Shown piece after piece: positions 44,263 to 58,058 of a DNA stretch of 64,000 nucleotides. The position numbers and the translations under genes were made by a program. This stretch comes from Cladorrhinum sp. PSN259. Its lineage: Eukaryota; Ascomycota; Sordariomycetes; Sordariales; Podosporaceae. A model generated the notes under the pieces. That model was given only the letters and a program-made list of their open reading frames with translations, did not search any database and was not told the DNA's origin. The DNA lies in assembly GCA_033725935.1 (NCBI GenBank), contig MU867078.1, positions 372,001 through 436,000 of the forward strand, read 5' to 3'. The stretch's first letter is position 1. Every line of letters starts with the position of its first letter.

Positions 44263-47200
44263 TGGGAAAGGAGACAAGAAGAGAAGTGGTAAAAGATGCA
44301 ATTGGCGTCGAACCGTGAGCAGTGGGCGTGTAAGATCGAGCAGAGGCCGATCACATCCTATAGACCAGGCTGTAAGGAACTGCAAGTAACGGTGGCGTAT
44401 GGTGAAGACGAGTGGACATTGTGCGAGAGGGGTCTGGGACCGTAGACGGGAGAGATTGCCAGCCCTGCATCGCAAGGCAAAGGCGCGGGATCCCTGAAGG
44501 TCTGACGACACAGCGGCTTCTAGCTCTGGGCTTTAACCCTGGTTGGTCGGTTTTGTGGACTGGGCGCGAGGACCCCAATGGATTGTGTCCCCGTTTTCCG
44601 GGTTACCGGTCTGGTAGTTTGCCCACCGGGCGGTTCATTGTGAGATGAGATGAAAGGGACCTGCTAAAGTTCTCGAATCGTTTGGTGTTTCTTTTCATAT
44701 GTGTTGACAATGCGCATTATTTTCTGGTTCCGGTCGTCAATTGTACTCGGTGGTAGATCATTGGTCAAGGGTTGAACCCGACATGGAAGAATTCCTAGAA
44801 AAAAAGGTTTGTTTCTTGAAATGCCAGCGGGAATTGTGGATGAACAGCGTCCGCACTTTCCTTTTCCGTCCCGAATCAACCGATTGCCCGCCGGCGCTCG
44901 TTGAAGCAGAGCGTTATATAAGAGTGAGATGAAACCATGGATTATTTTGACATGCAGAGGCATTTTTCGAACAAGAAGCGGCGGCACTTACGATTCCCCT
45001 CCGAAATGGCTTTCTCTGGCTGTTCCGGCCGAGGCCACAGGTCATTTTTTACTACTCGGCAGATACCCCGAAAAACAGGGGAACATCGGATGGTTGCTTT
45101 TGACGTGCATCATACAGATAGCTACGGGCAGTCTTCGTCACGCAACTCGGAATCTCCCATGAGTCCCGTCTCTTGGCTTGGCTTCTCGGCTGGCAAAAAG
45201 AAAGGGTTTTTCCAAGGAGAAGATGAACAAGTGCCTTAGCTAATAGCTGTGCACGTGTGAAACTCCGAATATTGCCCTTTCCCATGTTTTGCCCCTTTTT
45301 GTCATAGGAGTCCCTCGGTCACGGTGAGACAAATAAGTCACGAATCCCTTACCCAAAGAGCCCCAACAGTCGCTAGTGCGCGCACCCCCCTCCTTCAGAC
45401 TTGGAGGGATTACTTTTTGGTCGACCTGCAGGAGGTTGCCTGCGGCTAGACGACAGTGGCGCTTCGTAGGCACTCAACTTGTCGTGTAATTTTTGCCGCA
45501 AATGTCAAGTCCTTTAGTTTTCTTATGGCAATTGAGTGCTTCCAGCAAGTGGTCAGGTGTGGTGTTCGGCGTAGCCTTTTCTTTTTTTTTTCCCTACTGT
45601 TTCCTGCAGCCACCTTTTTTTTTTTCCTGCGAGGAATAAGGAATCCTCCGACCGCGTGTCACCGTGGGGGCGAGGTATGCGTCTTTCTGCCCTGGCCCTT
45701 GGAAGACGTACCCTGTGCATACGCAGTATGTCGTTTGCTGTGTTTACCGTAAAAGGTACCGGAGGTACGTACAAATATCCCGCGCCCTTAACGGCACTTC
45801 ATCAGTCGGGCATCTCGAATGTCCGTTGAATATCCCACGCTGCTTTCACATTAGCGCGATATCCGTGGTGGTGGATTTCTCCAGATCGATGGATTGCTGT
45901 CGACCCCCGGGAAACTGTGGGGTTCGGGCGGCCCGAAATGGCGATGTCTTGACTTTTTAGCATCGTGAAGTATCTTGATGACATCGAGAGAAAAAGCGGT
46001 AGAAAGTTTCGGTGAAGAAATTCTGCGGCTCTGGAGAAAAGTTATAGTCATGAGGTCGCGCTCAATCTGTAAAGTGAGAAACGGCCCCATAACGACCATC
46101 AGTCTGTCGGTGACACGTATTCGGAGCGTGCCACGGTCTTGGATCGTGGTCACTCCTGTCAGTGGCTTGCCTGTTCCTTGTCTTGTTTCTCATGCGGTGT
46201 CCGGCCGATGCCATGAGGGACAGCGTTCGACTCGCTCAACACCCTGCAGGAGTTGGGGGTCACACAGGGCTAACGATTCCTGGTGGTGTCGTGTGTTGCC
46301 TCCCCATTTCTAGGCTGAAAGGGTCCGTCATGCCCTGCGGAGAACACTGCGTGGCCTCTTGACCCGCGCCTAGTCATCTCGATGGACCAACCTTTTGAGG
46401 CTTGGATCTGTTGGGCGAAGCTTTCTTTTGGTGCTCAAGGGTCCTTTCATTCCAAGATTTGACATGATAATGGGATGATGGGGTCATGCATCCGTTAATT
46501 CGCGCTCCCTTTTTCTTGCATCCTCCTTCAGATCGGCAAGGTGAGTCCCACCTTCTTCAAATTCTTTTAGGAGAAATGAAAATGTGTGTCTCGGAAGCAT
46601 TTCTTTTGATAATGACGGGATGGCAGGGAATGGTGGAGCGGTGGAAGATGACAAGCGGGAAGACTTTGACCAACCATCCCTGACAGATTTACTTCCCCAG
46701 TCCCCACAGTTTCTTCAAAGAACTGATCCACCCAGGCAGGCCCCCCTTGCTCTTGGCCAGGAAACCGAAGAACACCCCACGCCGCACTCCCGCTCTCTCA
46801 ACGTTCAACCAAAAGCTTGGGGTATAAAGCCCGTTTTGAGAAAAGTATACATGAGATGGTAGCAACAGCATACACGAGCAAAAGCTATCGAATACATTGG
46901 ATGGTTTCCGTGGCAAGAAGCAATGGACCGGACACGAAGACCGACTGCATGATGGGTTCGGAAAGCGGGGTTTAGACTACGAAAAAAAGGGAAAGGCTTG
47001 AGGGGAGCTGGAGAGAGAGAGAGAGAGCGCGAGCCAGACGGCTGCTGGGTTCCGACGGGACAGAGAGCATGACCTCTGCGAGCTGCGAGTGCGTCTGCTC
47101 ACCCACCCACAAACGTCCGGAGGCTAAATGCTGCTTGGGCAATGGAGGGGGGGAGAAGGTGCTGTTGAATGGCCACAGCTGCTCCGAACTGGGGTGACTT

Positions 47201-49981
47201 TTGGTTTTCATGGAGTCTTGGTCCTGCATTGTACCCCCCACCCCCGCTTGCCGGGAGAAATCTCGTCCCCTGTGTTGTGGATGGGTGGGTGTGATGTTTG
47301 AAAGAGAGCGAAGAAACTTCGCTAGGCCGAGAAAAGGGTGGTTCGTCTGGAGCTGTTCGTTGTCGTGCCGCGCAAGAATGCGCAGTCGGTAGTATAGGTA
47401 CTGTACATGTACCTCGAATCCCGTCGAGGCCGAGAAATTGCCTTGTGTTCTGTGCCACACTCGGACACAATGGAGAGAACGGAACAAAAAGAAAGCTCGA
47501 CGATCTCGAAATTTCCTGACTTTGTGGCTATCAGCTGGGCGCACCCTTTTCCAGCCTCTCGGTATCAATTGACGTAAAATGATGGAAATCGTGGAGCGAA
47601 GATAAAATAAAATACAATCACACCGGCGTCTTCCAGTCCCGACCCTTGACCATGTGGCGCCCGACACACACGCACACACGACACACCACGTTCAACGGAT
47701 GCGCCGTTAACTGTCACTGGTCAGAAAAGACTGGTCAAGAAATTTGCTATTTTCCAGCCTGCTGTGACATGCGATCTGATCTCCATCGCCTCTTGGAATC
47801 ATCAAGTTGGAAGATCCTGGAACCCCGCCAGTTGGAACTTGGGAGAGCCCCGCGCCTTGGACTCGGGTCCCCCAACATATGTGTGTCCTCTCGGATGCGC
47901 AAGACAGAAATTGGCTCAACTGTGGTAACGACGACCTTCCCAGATTCCTCTTGACTATGGCTCTGGATTTCGTTGGAATAAATGTGCCAACCGTACCGTA
48001 GGTTGTGACTGTCGCACTTCGGTAAATCCAGACGGGAGCATTTATTTAGTGACAATGCAATTGTTGCGTGGGGCAAGCATTCCCTCGACCTCGAGGTCGG
48101 GTGCAGGTGCAGGTGCAGTGCGGTGGCCCCCGGTCACCTTCGTCCATAAACCCCCATTTGGCCACGGCACCACGGCCCATGTCCCAAGACTTCCAGGATT
48201 CTCGATGGGCGTCGCCCTTTTCTTATAAAGTCTGTGGGTGTGCCATATCGACCCCCACACTCCCGCCGCTTCGATTCTCCTCCTCCCGCTCTTCCCCAGA
48301 AACACCACCTTCTCGACCCACGGGCGGCCAAGGTCGGACAGGCAGCCTCAACAATCAGGGGGAAAAACAGACTCGCAGACGTCAGGTCCCGTGGAACTAT
48401 TCCATTGCTTCCACCGAGTCGCAGCGCACTGCATCTCATCCATTTCCGCGTCTGGGGTGCAGCATCTTCCACGAAGCATCCATCCCACTCTCCTCCCCAC
48501 GTCCAACACAATACCAAAATCTATTATTATTATCATTATTTAGGCTTGGAAGGGCCCCAAATACCTACTCCTGTCACGCTTTTTTAAAACCGAAACCTAC
48601 CCCCTCCTTTTTCTTATCCGTTCCAGGTATGAGCTTTTTCTTCTTCATCTGTTTTCCTTGCCCCTCCCTCCCGCATCCCCGGCAATACCACACTTCGTTG
48701 CGCCATCTGCCAAAGTTGGTTATATGGAGGCCATCAAAGGGTTCCATTAAGCACAAGGATGCCGTTATTTGAACGCGGGAAGCCGTGAAAGTCATTGGAG
48801 CATGTCGCGCAGCGGGTCGACCTGGACTGTGCGCACCATATATCGCCCGTGCAGGGAGCCGAATATGGATGGACCTTTTCACCACAACAGGAAGAAGGCA
48901 ATATTGCTCTGCATGAGAGAGAGGGTGAGCTAAGGAGGCGAGACCGCGAGAGTACTCCTCCTTGCTACTGCGTACCTTTCATTGCCGTTGCATGGTCGGA
49001 AGTGACCCTTTCATTCCGTCCTTAACCGTCCTGACACCACCAAGTGGAAAGAACGAGGCCCGGGGAATGTTGGACGAGATTTTTTTTATCCCTCGTCCCC
49101 TTCCCCTGCCAGCAATGGATGCTCCACCCGAGCGCTTGGTCCACCAGCTTGCTTGCAGGTGCAGGCACACTCCAGGCCCACAGCTCGGGCCACACACCCC
49201 TCCAAGTTCCCACTGTTCCCTCGTCCCCACCACCCCTACCGCAGGTCCACTCCACTTCACCTCCTGCTACCCCGGCTACCCCCGCTCTCGGTTGTCCAGG
49301 CCCTTTTGAAGTGTGCCCCGTGCTGGCGCGGCTTGCATGTTCCTTTTCCCGCAATGGGCACCCGCATCGGTTCCCAAGAGTTCCCGTCGCTGATCTTTAT
49401 GCTAGGAAGAGAAGAAGCAGCTGCATAACAATTTTCTAGCAACGGAAAGAAAAGTAATCTGAACATCTTCTTCTTCTTGTGGAATTTTTGATTGCATTTT
49501 TCTCGCTTCTTTTGGGGAGGCACCGGGCAGGTTGTCATCCCTCCACTCACACGGACGAGGCGTGTCTGAGCTTCTCTCTGCCTGCCATGATATCGTGAGC
49601 CTCGCCCCCCAATTGGTCTGGTGAGAGGTCGAGAGCTTCGAATTCGACACGCACGAACGAACAAAACAGTACCCTTTCGCGCGTTTTTCTTGACAAGCAG
49701 CACCCTTCATCATCGATACCCTCAGTACACAACCACACACACCGTCAATTCGTTCATTTCACCCCCCCACTCACTCACCCTTCGAATTCCAGCACGTTCT
49801 CATCTGCCTTCCTGCTGCCTCGTCACGCACTGTGCTATTGTTGTAAGTGCTTCGGGCCAACCCGATTCGCAGTCACACCGCAAGCCGGGGATTTGTAAAG
49901 ACACACGAAAAGGCTGTGCAGCCCGAACCTAGACCGGTGATTTCCGATTGGAAGTCATCTGTTTGAGGGGCAGCAAAAAGT
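44263..49981. promoter_or_regulatory. Long non-coding region upstream of the C2H2 regulator
   Basis: 5.7 kb between the SAP30 start and the regulator. Open frames of up to 235 codons occur on both strands (for example 46972-47679 minus, 48068-48772 plus), but they lack domain signatures and overlap each other. The last ~300 bp are pyrimidine-rich with CACACA and CACTCACTCACC, as in a core promoter and leader. A GAGA tract lies at 47010-47026. The upstream region may carry a long leader or a non-coding RNA; nothing specific is proven. Confidence 0.5.
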
Positions 49982-52900
49982 ATGGCGTCCGTTCTTGCAT
50001 CCCAGCCCACAGATATCAAACCACCACTGCCAGCTTCTCGACAAGCAAAAGCCATGCCACCACTCCAGGAGCCCACCCCTCCAGAAAACATCAAGCAGGA
50101 GGATGACCAAGAGAGGGGTCGAACCCGCACCCGCAGTCGATCTGACGACAAGGACGTGGATGGACTTGATCTAGATGAAGACGGCGATGGAGGTGGAGAT
50201 GGAGCACATTCGTCCAACTCGGATGGCCCCGCGAGGAAGCGTAGGAGAAGCCGCAAGGGTCTCGACAAAAAGTTTGAATGCCCCGAAAAGAACTGCGGGA
50301 AGAGCTACTCCAGGGCGGAGCATCTGTACGTTGATTACCGTGAATAAAGCTTGTTTGGTTGTCTTGTCGTTGCTAACGTTTTTCCGACCCAAAGCTATCG
50401 CCATCAGCTAAATCACAATCCAAAACAGGTGTACAAGTGCGGTATTGGTGACTGCCAGCGTACTTTTGTTCGTCTTGATCTCTGCAACCGGCACAAAGAC
50501 CGACACACAGCTCGGGGCTCGGCCCTTAGCCGCAAGGACTCGATGATGAGCCAGATGTCACCCATCACTGACAGCCACCGACCACATTTCCCTGCCGGAT
50601 CCGCTTCCCCGGAACTCAATCGGCCAGGCACCGCTTACAACAAACAGCCCGGGCGTCCTCTGACTATGCAGTACCAATCTCCCAAGGACGCTCTGGGAAG
50701 TCCATACACTCCGATGACAAATACTCCCCCCACCGGATATCCAACTGCTGCGCCAAACGGCGTCGACTATATGCACCACGACCCGAGCTACGGGCACATG
50801 GCTCAACGCCCTCCACACCATTCCCCGACTGGTCCTCAACGGCCAGCGATACAAACCAACATAGGTCCCTATGGCGTCCTATCGCCTATTTCAAATCAGC
50901 CTGGCTATCACACTCAACCCGCCAATACACCGCAGTCCGCGGGTAGCATGCATTATGTCCCACCGCAAAACTTCCCACCATTCAGCCTACCACCATCCGA
51001 GTTTCCAAATGCGGCTTCCCCTGCCGTTGCTGCTCGTGATGAGCAGCCAAACTATGTTCCGGCAACGTCAGGTGAGTACTCGGAGCAGCATGGCCAATCT
51101 GGTGGCGAGATGATGCTTCTGGATCAAATGGGCATGCCTCAGACGATGCCCGTCTTTGGAAGTGACAATATGCTGAACAAGTCGCCCTACGTCGGGATGC
51201 CCGAGGACTTTGTGGCATATCTCTTCAATACAAATCACGGGGAGGCTGGCTCACCCATGACCGGAGTGCCAATTCAGGGATACAACTATGGCGAGTTCTC
51301 AAACCCTTACAGCGTGCCATATTACAACGACCCGAATAATATGGGTTATTTCCCAGCAGCAGCAGCCTCGCAACAGGTCATGTCAGTTACCAACCTGCTA
51401 GACCAGAATCTGCCGGAGTCCGTCATCTCGGAAGAGAAGAGCAACGAAATTTTCGAGTTCATCAAAGAGAGATTCCACGAAAATGGTCATGCCCCCATCG
51501 AAAGGCAGCGCGACGGCATCGTGGAAGGAGATCGCAACGACGACACTCATATGCTGAGCCGTAAGATGATGCAGGCATATATTGGGTCTTACTGGCTACA
51601 CTTCAGCGACCAAGTCCCGATCCTGCATAAGCCAACGTTCTCCCCCGATAAGGTTCCAAATCTGCTGCTGATTGCCATGATGACCATCGGCGCTGCGTGC
51701 TTGGACAAGGCTCACGGGGCAAAGGTAACCAAAGCCGGTGCGCAGCTTTCCAACTTCTTGGCTTGGCATCTAAGGTGGGAGATGTTCCAAGATCCCAACT
51801 GCAGGCCCCCTGCCAAGCTTTGGGTCTTCCAGACTCTTTTGCTCCTGGAGCTTTACGAGAAGATGTACTCGACCAGAGAACTGCACGAGCGAGCGCACAT
51901 TCATCACGCAACCACCATTACCCTGATGCGTCGCGGACGGGCCCTTATTGGGAAGTCTGCCCTCGACTCGCCACCAAATCCTAGGGACGACAAGACGAAC
52001 GGCTCCAGGCAGTCGTCAACCTCGGGGATGGCGCACACTCCGGCCGAGTGGTGGAATCACTGGGTTACTAACGAAGCAACGAGGCGGGCGGCCTTTGCGG
52101 CGTTTGTTATCGATTCAACTCATGCTACCATGTTTGGCCACTCAACCGTCATGGTAGCCCACGAAATGCGGCTGCCTTTGCCATGCGATGACAAGCTATG
52201 GAAAGCTACGAGCGGTGCAGAGGTGGGTCGGATTGAGTCTCAGCTTCTGTCTGTCGGAAGCAAGGCCATCTCTTTCCTCGAGGGTATCAAGCGAACGCTA
52301 AGTGGGCACGAAGTCCAAACCAACTCCTTTGGCCGTACCATCCTCATGGCAGGCCTGCTCAGCGTCAGCTGGCATCTGAACCAGAGAGACCTGCAAGTTA
52401 ATTCTCTTGGCGGCGGTGTTTCTCAAGCCCTTGGTGGACGCGACAAGTGGAGGAATACCTTGAGAAGAGCTTTTGATAACTGGAAGAATGACTTCGACAC
52501 GACGCTAGCCAGACGGAGCGAGAGCGCGGCGGATCCTTACAATTACGAGGGCTCAGATCGCAACGTGGTTTTTGAAAGCCGGATCGTGTTGCATCACTTG
52601 GCGCACATGGCCATGCACGTCGACATTGTGGACTGTCAGATATTTGCTCGGGCGAAGAGGTTGCTTGGGCGGGCTATTGGCTCGCAGGATCTCCACAGTG
52701 CTCAGCGGCGGATGAGGGACATTTGGGCGCCGTCAGCCAAGGCTAGGGATGCGGTTTACTATGCGCTCAAGTTCTTGAATTCGGTACTGCTGGTGGATCG
52801 TGTTGTTGGTACGCCGAGCTCGAGCGGCTTCGCGCGACATGAATACGAGCTCTACTCGGCACGCGACGATGTTTTGCTTAACAGACCCTGGGTTTTGTAT

Positions 52901-53194
52901 TTCGCCGCGCTGGTGGTCTGGTGTTATGGTTTCGCTCTTGAGGGACCATGCCCAGAGGCTCAGGTGGCTCCCGACCAGCAAGGACGGGCACGGCAGATGC
53001 GCGAGTATTTGCACAAGTACGGCAGCATATCGGCGCCGAGTGATTTGCAGACGATGAAGGGGATCAATCAGATTACACCGCTGTTGACGATTTTGAAGGA
53101 TACCTTTGAGGTGACGAGGTGGGAGCTGCTTCATGAAGGTGCGACTTTGCTCAGCAATTGTATTCATCTAAACGCTGGACAGGTTTTGGGTTGA
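49982..53194 (+). CDS. C2H2 zinc finger regulator with fungal-specific TF domain
   Basis: Two exons, 49982-50325 and 50395-53194, give 1047 aa. The N-terminus is charged and disordered with a basic patch (ARKRRRSRKG). Two C2H2 fingers lie at about residues 98-152: FECPEKNCGKSYSRAEHL, completed across the intron by YRHQLNH, and YKCGIGDCQRTFVRLDLC ending in NRHKDRH. A Pro/Ser/Gln/Tyr-rich middle of about 300 residues follows, then the fungal-specific transcription factor domain (MMQAYIGSYWLHFSDQVPIL, LLIAMMTIGAACLD, TRRAAFAAFVIDSTHATMFG). This pairing of C2H2 fingers with a domain usually linked to Zn2Cys6 proteins is a known fungal class. The target is unknown. The intron has a perfect TGCTAAC branch and splits the first finger. 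Confidence 0.9.
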
Positions 53195-53603
53195 ACGGAG
53201 TTGTGTGATTGTACTGTTTCGTTGTGTCGTGATGGATTTTTCTTGATGTTGTGAGAGTACATTCTTGGCATGATGGCATATTATAGGGGCATTTGATGTG
53301 GTACACGACCTGATGGGATTGGTGGCATGGATGGATGGGTGTGGTTAAATGGTTTGGGGAAAGGGGAACAGTGGAATAGGGGAAAGGGGTAAGGGTGGTT
53401 CAAAAAGGTTGAAAGCATGATAGGGCCCAGGAGATCGTTTGAGTGGTGGAAAGGGTGCCGTCCTGTTTTTTTTTTGGGTCCATTCAAGCGAGCCAACAAG
53501 CAAAGCATTTGAGCGGGAAAGGTGGCACGCGCTGTTTATCATCCACAAAAACAACTTCTTGTTGATGATGAATTTGAATTTGTTTTTTCTCTCAACTTTT
53601 CTT

Positions 53604-53606
<3 letters not shown>

Positions 53607-53638
<32 letters not shown>
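53607..53638. repeat. (CA)16 microsatellite
   Basis: Sixteen uninterrupted CA units. Confidence 0.95.
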
Positions 53639-53639
<1 letters not shown>

Positions 53640-54157
53640 TTTCACGCACACCTTTCAGACATTTACATTCACATTCACACATTTACAACACACGCATTTT
53701 TTTTCTTGCTTTATTCTTCTGTCTATCTTATTCAACCTATACCCCCATTTTTTGTGTTTGTTGGAAGGATAATTATTTTGTTTCCGCATATGCAAAAGAA
53801 CAAAACAAAACAATTGATATCAAACCTCTGTTGAAGATGACAAATGACTCTTTTATCGTATAAATGTTTTTGTTGACTGTGATTTTTTTTAAAAAACTAT
53901 TATTTGAAAAGAATATGTTGTTATGTGTGCTTGCTATACTACCGTAGATATTTAAAAGCTAAGAAGATAAGAAAATTGAGCCAGGAGGAAGTGGATGCTT
54001 ACCATCGACCAGGGCCAACAACTACCGGTTTTTTTTTTAATATTCTATTTTATATATATATACTAGATGTCGCTGTGTAAGAAACAGAAACACAATGTTG
54101 GGGCGTACATAGTATATTAAAACAACAGGGAGGAGGTGTTCCGTGTGAGAATCATTA

Positions 54158-54203
54158 TAATGATAATGATAATGATAGTGATAGTGATAGTGATAGTGAT
54201 GAT
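54158..54203. repeat. (GATAAT)n/(GATAGT)n repeat
   Basis: About three GATAAT units passing into five GATAGT units, a two-phase hexamer array. Confidence 0.9.
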
Positions 54204-54602
54204 TGTTTTTACTATAGTTGGGGGTTTCGAGAAGGTGAAGATGAGGAATGGCGGCAGCAAATAGGAAGGAAGGAGGCTCAATTAAATTGTCTGTTTACTT
54301 TCCCACTCATTTCCTTCTTGTAAACAAAGAGAGCAACAAGGGTCGGTTATTCCCATCGGGGGGCCCTCAAGTAAACTCGAACTTTTTCATATTTCGACAC
54401 CCTTCCCCAATTCCATGTTTTGAGCCACCTAGTCATGATCGTAGTTAATCCAAGCGTAATGATCTAGCACACAAGTAAAGCAAAAAAAAAAACACAAAAA
54501 AAAAACAAGAAAACAAAAAAGCCCGCCTGCTAAATGTTCGCTAAAATCATGCCAGAAGAAGAACAAAAAGAGAAATCTCTAGCAACAACAATAAACCCCC
54601 CC

Positions 54603-56128
54603 TTAATGATGTTCACCACCACTGCTAGCAACAGTTTCATGACCACCTCCACTTCCATGAACAGGATTAGGATAGTACAGCGCAGCAACCGCAATACCCA
54701 CATAGACAATAACACAAAGCGCTCCCTCCAAGTAGTTACTCTTCTGATCCCTCAAGAAGTTACCGACCGTCAAAATGCTCAACAGCAGCATGGCCAAATC
54801 AAACAACTCAAAGTTCAATCCCATATCTTTACCCAGTCCCCATCCAACAATAACAACCAGCGGCGCATTGAACAGTGCAGTCTGGAGCGTGGCTCCCAAA
54901 ACGTGGCTCAGCGCAAAGTTCATCTGGTTGTCGTACGCCTCGTCAACGGCCGTCAGATGCTCGGCAGCTTTTTCCACAAGCGGTACCAGAATCAAACCCA
55001 CGAATGCGTCCGAAACGTGCCGTTCCACTACAAGATAATGGATCTTATGGACGAGAGTGATGGCAATGACTGTGACTAGAGCGATGGAGATAACGAGGGC
55101 AATGGCGCACTCCGTAAGCGTCAGCCGGTCCTTCCTAAGATCCTTGTGGCGGTCCGCATCCCTCACTTCGTCTTCCTCGAAGATTGCGTCGTAAATACCG
55201 TGGTGCGTGTGGGCCTGGAAGAAGACGTAAATGAGGTAGGCGATCATTAGCAGGACAGCCATGCTTCGAGAGATGTCGATCGTCTTGGGGAACAACTCTT
55301 CGTCTGTCAGTCTGCTTGAGAGTGAGTGATGGAATACCGTGGGGATGGCGAGTCCAAAGCCCCTGCTACTTGTCAGCCATAGCTCATCACCGTTACTTGG
55401 AGCACAACTTACGCAGTCAGCAGCAGCCCACTGCCGGCCTCACTAACAGCCTCACTAAATTCCGTTTCCTCCCTCTTCAGACCGGCGGCAAAGAAACACA
55501 ATCCCAAACACAACAACATTGTCGCTAGAATACTACCGAGTATGGCAGCCTTGATCACCTGGATGTAATCAACTCCCTCATCTTCCGGTCTCGTAATGAG
55601 CACAATAAACAGAATAATCTCAACCAAAGATCCCAACGTCGTCTCAAGCAAGACACCCCATACGTGCGCAAACTTCCTGCTCAATTCCTGCCCTGCAAAT
55701 CCGATAAGATTGGCGCAGGGTACCATGGCAATGTACGACAGGATGAAGATGAGCAATTGCTGTTCTGGAAGCGCATACCGTATGGCAATGGCAACGGGGA
55801 CAACAGGCCATAGTATGTTCACCGCTCTAGAGGCAGCAGAAGAAGATCGGAAACAGATGCGCAAGAAGTGGAAAGGGTGGATGCCCTTACGGCCTGACTC
55901 GCCGTGGGATTTGATTTTGAGTGAGCGACGGACGCGTTGTGCGGTTGTTAGCTGTCGAGAGAGAGAATTGGAGTCTGGGGAGGTTGGGATGTTGTGAAGG
56001 GGCAGGGCGGTCGTTTGCCCGCGCCCAGTTGAGGTTGCTCGTGGTGAGGGGGAGGCTGATGCTACTTTCTCCCGGGTCGAGGATTTGGCTAGACGAGGGG
56101 AGGCGGCACCTTGGATTGGGCGCGCCAT
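54603..56128 (-). CDS. CaCA-family cation/proton antiporter (Vcx1/CAX-like, divergent)
   Basis: Two exons, 56128-55413 and 55362-54603, give 491 aa. A ~95-residue Ser-rich cytosolic N-terminus precedes about eleven hydrophobic helices. The first alpha repeat reads FAHVWGVLLETTLGSLVEII (E170), the second LILVPLVEKAAEHLTAVDEA (E373), in the expected antiparallel layout. An acidic loop (FEEDEVRDADRHKDLRKD) separates the halves. These features place it in the Ca2+/H+ antiporter group that loads the vacuole with calcium. Both alpha motifs depart from the usual GNxxE, so the ion and membrane cannot be assumed. The intron (GTAAGT...AGCAG) lies just before helix 6. Confidence 0.85.
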
Positions 56129-58027
56129 GGCTGCTTGTGGTGATGGTTGTGGTTGAGATTGACTTGGGTGGATGTCTTCCCCAGGTTTTTTGCTAGGATT
56201 GGGAGAGATTATTTTACCCCGGATTTCCTTGCGTGGAGAGGGGAGGTCGATTTGGGTATGAGGGGCCCTAATGTAGAAAAGTAGGTATCACAAAAGTACA
56301 AAAGATCTGCACAAGAGGAAGTTGAAGAAGGGAAAAAGAAGGTTAGGTCGACACGTCGCGGGGACGGCCTGGGGTAAAGGGGAAGAAGAGACGTCCTTAA
56401 TCAAGAATTGGACCCTGGGCCAAGACGGGTACGTCGTAGCCAAGTGTAGCCAAGGAAATCGTTGGATCTTGGAAGGATGGACAGCAACAGCAGCTGAGTG
56501 GAAAAGACGATCTAAAAATGAAAAAGTCAAGGGCGGCACAGAGCCGCAGTTCGATGGCAAAATAGAAGGGAAACCTGGAAGAAGAGACGAGATCTTGGCG
56601 ATTGTTTCAAAAAGGTCCATCGCTGGCACAATGCCACTCTCCCACTTCATTTTATGCCGTCACCCACCCATGTCAGCCCATGTTGGGGATGACGGCATTT
56701 TCATGTTGCATAGCAGTCTGTGTCTGTGCCCGCAAGATACGCCAAAAGCGCCTTAAAATACAAAGAGGTTGGGCCGAGCGGCCTTGTGTTTCGTGGGGTT
56801 TGCAACATTGCAGCTGAAAGTTGGTGCGTGCCCGGAGTGTGTCTTGGAGACTACCCATTCATAATTAAGCTTTGCCAACCTGTGGGGGTCCAATTGTCTC
56901 GACGGTCTTCGAGGTTCCACAATGGTTCCTTGGTTCCTTGGCTTTTGCAGGTTGATCCCTGCTCACAATGTTAAGCTGCGCAAGACCGATCAATCGAATT
57001 GACATCAGACAGGAAAGAACCTCGCGGGACGTGATACCTTTTAGAGACGACAGGGCGGGAGGCCACCGACCAATTGATTCCCCGCGTTGCACCAAATCTG
57101 TGCCAATTGGCATTGAGCACGTCGACCGGCATCAAGCCACTTGAAAGCCACTTACACATTCTTTCTCAACCTCGAAGATATCGGATCATTTGGCGATGAC
57201 GATAAAGGTCAATTACCGTGGCTGTAATAAATTCCTATTGCGTGTAGACTTAAACACTCCATCTCCTCACTGGCATCCAACTTCCCCCCTCTCCTTGTCC
57301 CTGCGCAACCTTTTCAGCCTCTTGCTGGCTCTCTTCGTCTCTTTTCCTTTTGCGTCCAGCCTCACGCCTCTCCACTACATACGACCAGAGAGTTGAGATA
57401 GTAGCCGAGGCGGATGCCGATGCCGATGCCGTATATATCTGGGTCGCCGATAATCTGGCATGAATCTTCTGCTTATCTCGTTACGGCCGTGACAGGTGTA
57501 GCGTTGAACAGAATGGTGAGAAGGGTCGTCGTGGTCAGCGAGGCTGAACACATGGTTTGTGACCTCTAGAGAGTAGAATCGCGGATGAGAAGAGATGGGA
57601 AGCCAAGACATGCGAAGAATGAAGAGAGAAAAATAACGAAACCATAACGCTTTGTTTTAACCTACCATCAACTTCCCGTTCAGCTGAAATATAGACGGCG
57701 AGGGGATCATCGGCTTCTAGGTTTAAGGTAGCATCAACTATAATTCAGACAAAGTTTTGGCATGACTGCTCGACTTACTATGCGATAACAAGCAATAAGT
57801 AGATCACCGACTTTCCCCTTCAATCCAATAGTTGTATTATACCTCCCGCTGTGACCGCCAGATTAGTATTCTGTATGTTATTGAAACTCGGCCATATTCA
57901 TCGCCTGAGGAGGAGATCTAGCGTCAAAAGGAGTTAGGACGAGGCCGAGCGAAAAAAAATTAAAAATTAAAAATTGATAACCATTTTATTAGAGCATTGG
58001 ATTTTTTTGATTTTTTTTGGTCCTTTT

Positions 58028-58058
<31 letters not shown>

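Larger units (their letters stand above)
53195..54602. other. Convergent intergenic spacer with microsatellites
   Basis: 3' flanks of the C2H2 regulator and the antiporter gene; AT-rich from 53,560 on. No gene supported. Confidence 0.6.

Noticed and set aside
46972..47679. 235-codon minus frame in the 5.7 kb gap
   Set aside because: No family signature, odd composition and competing overlapping frames on both strands.
48068..48772. 234-codon plus frame in the 5.7 kb gap
   Set aside because: Pro/Ser/Arg-rich without motif; looks like leader or promoter DNA.
57379..57391. ACATACGACCAG, like the first 12 bases of fungal 5S rRNA
   Set aside because: The match ends there; none of the 5S internal promoter or stems follow.
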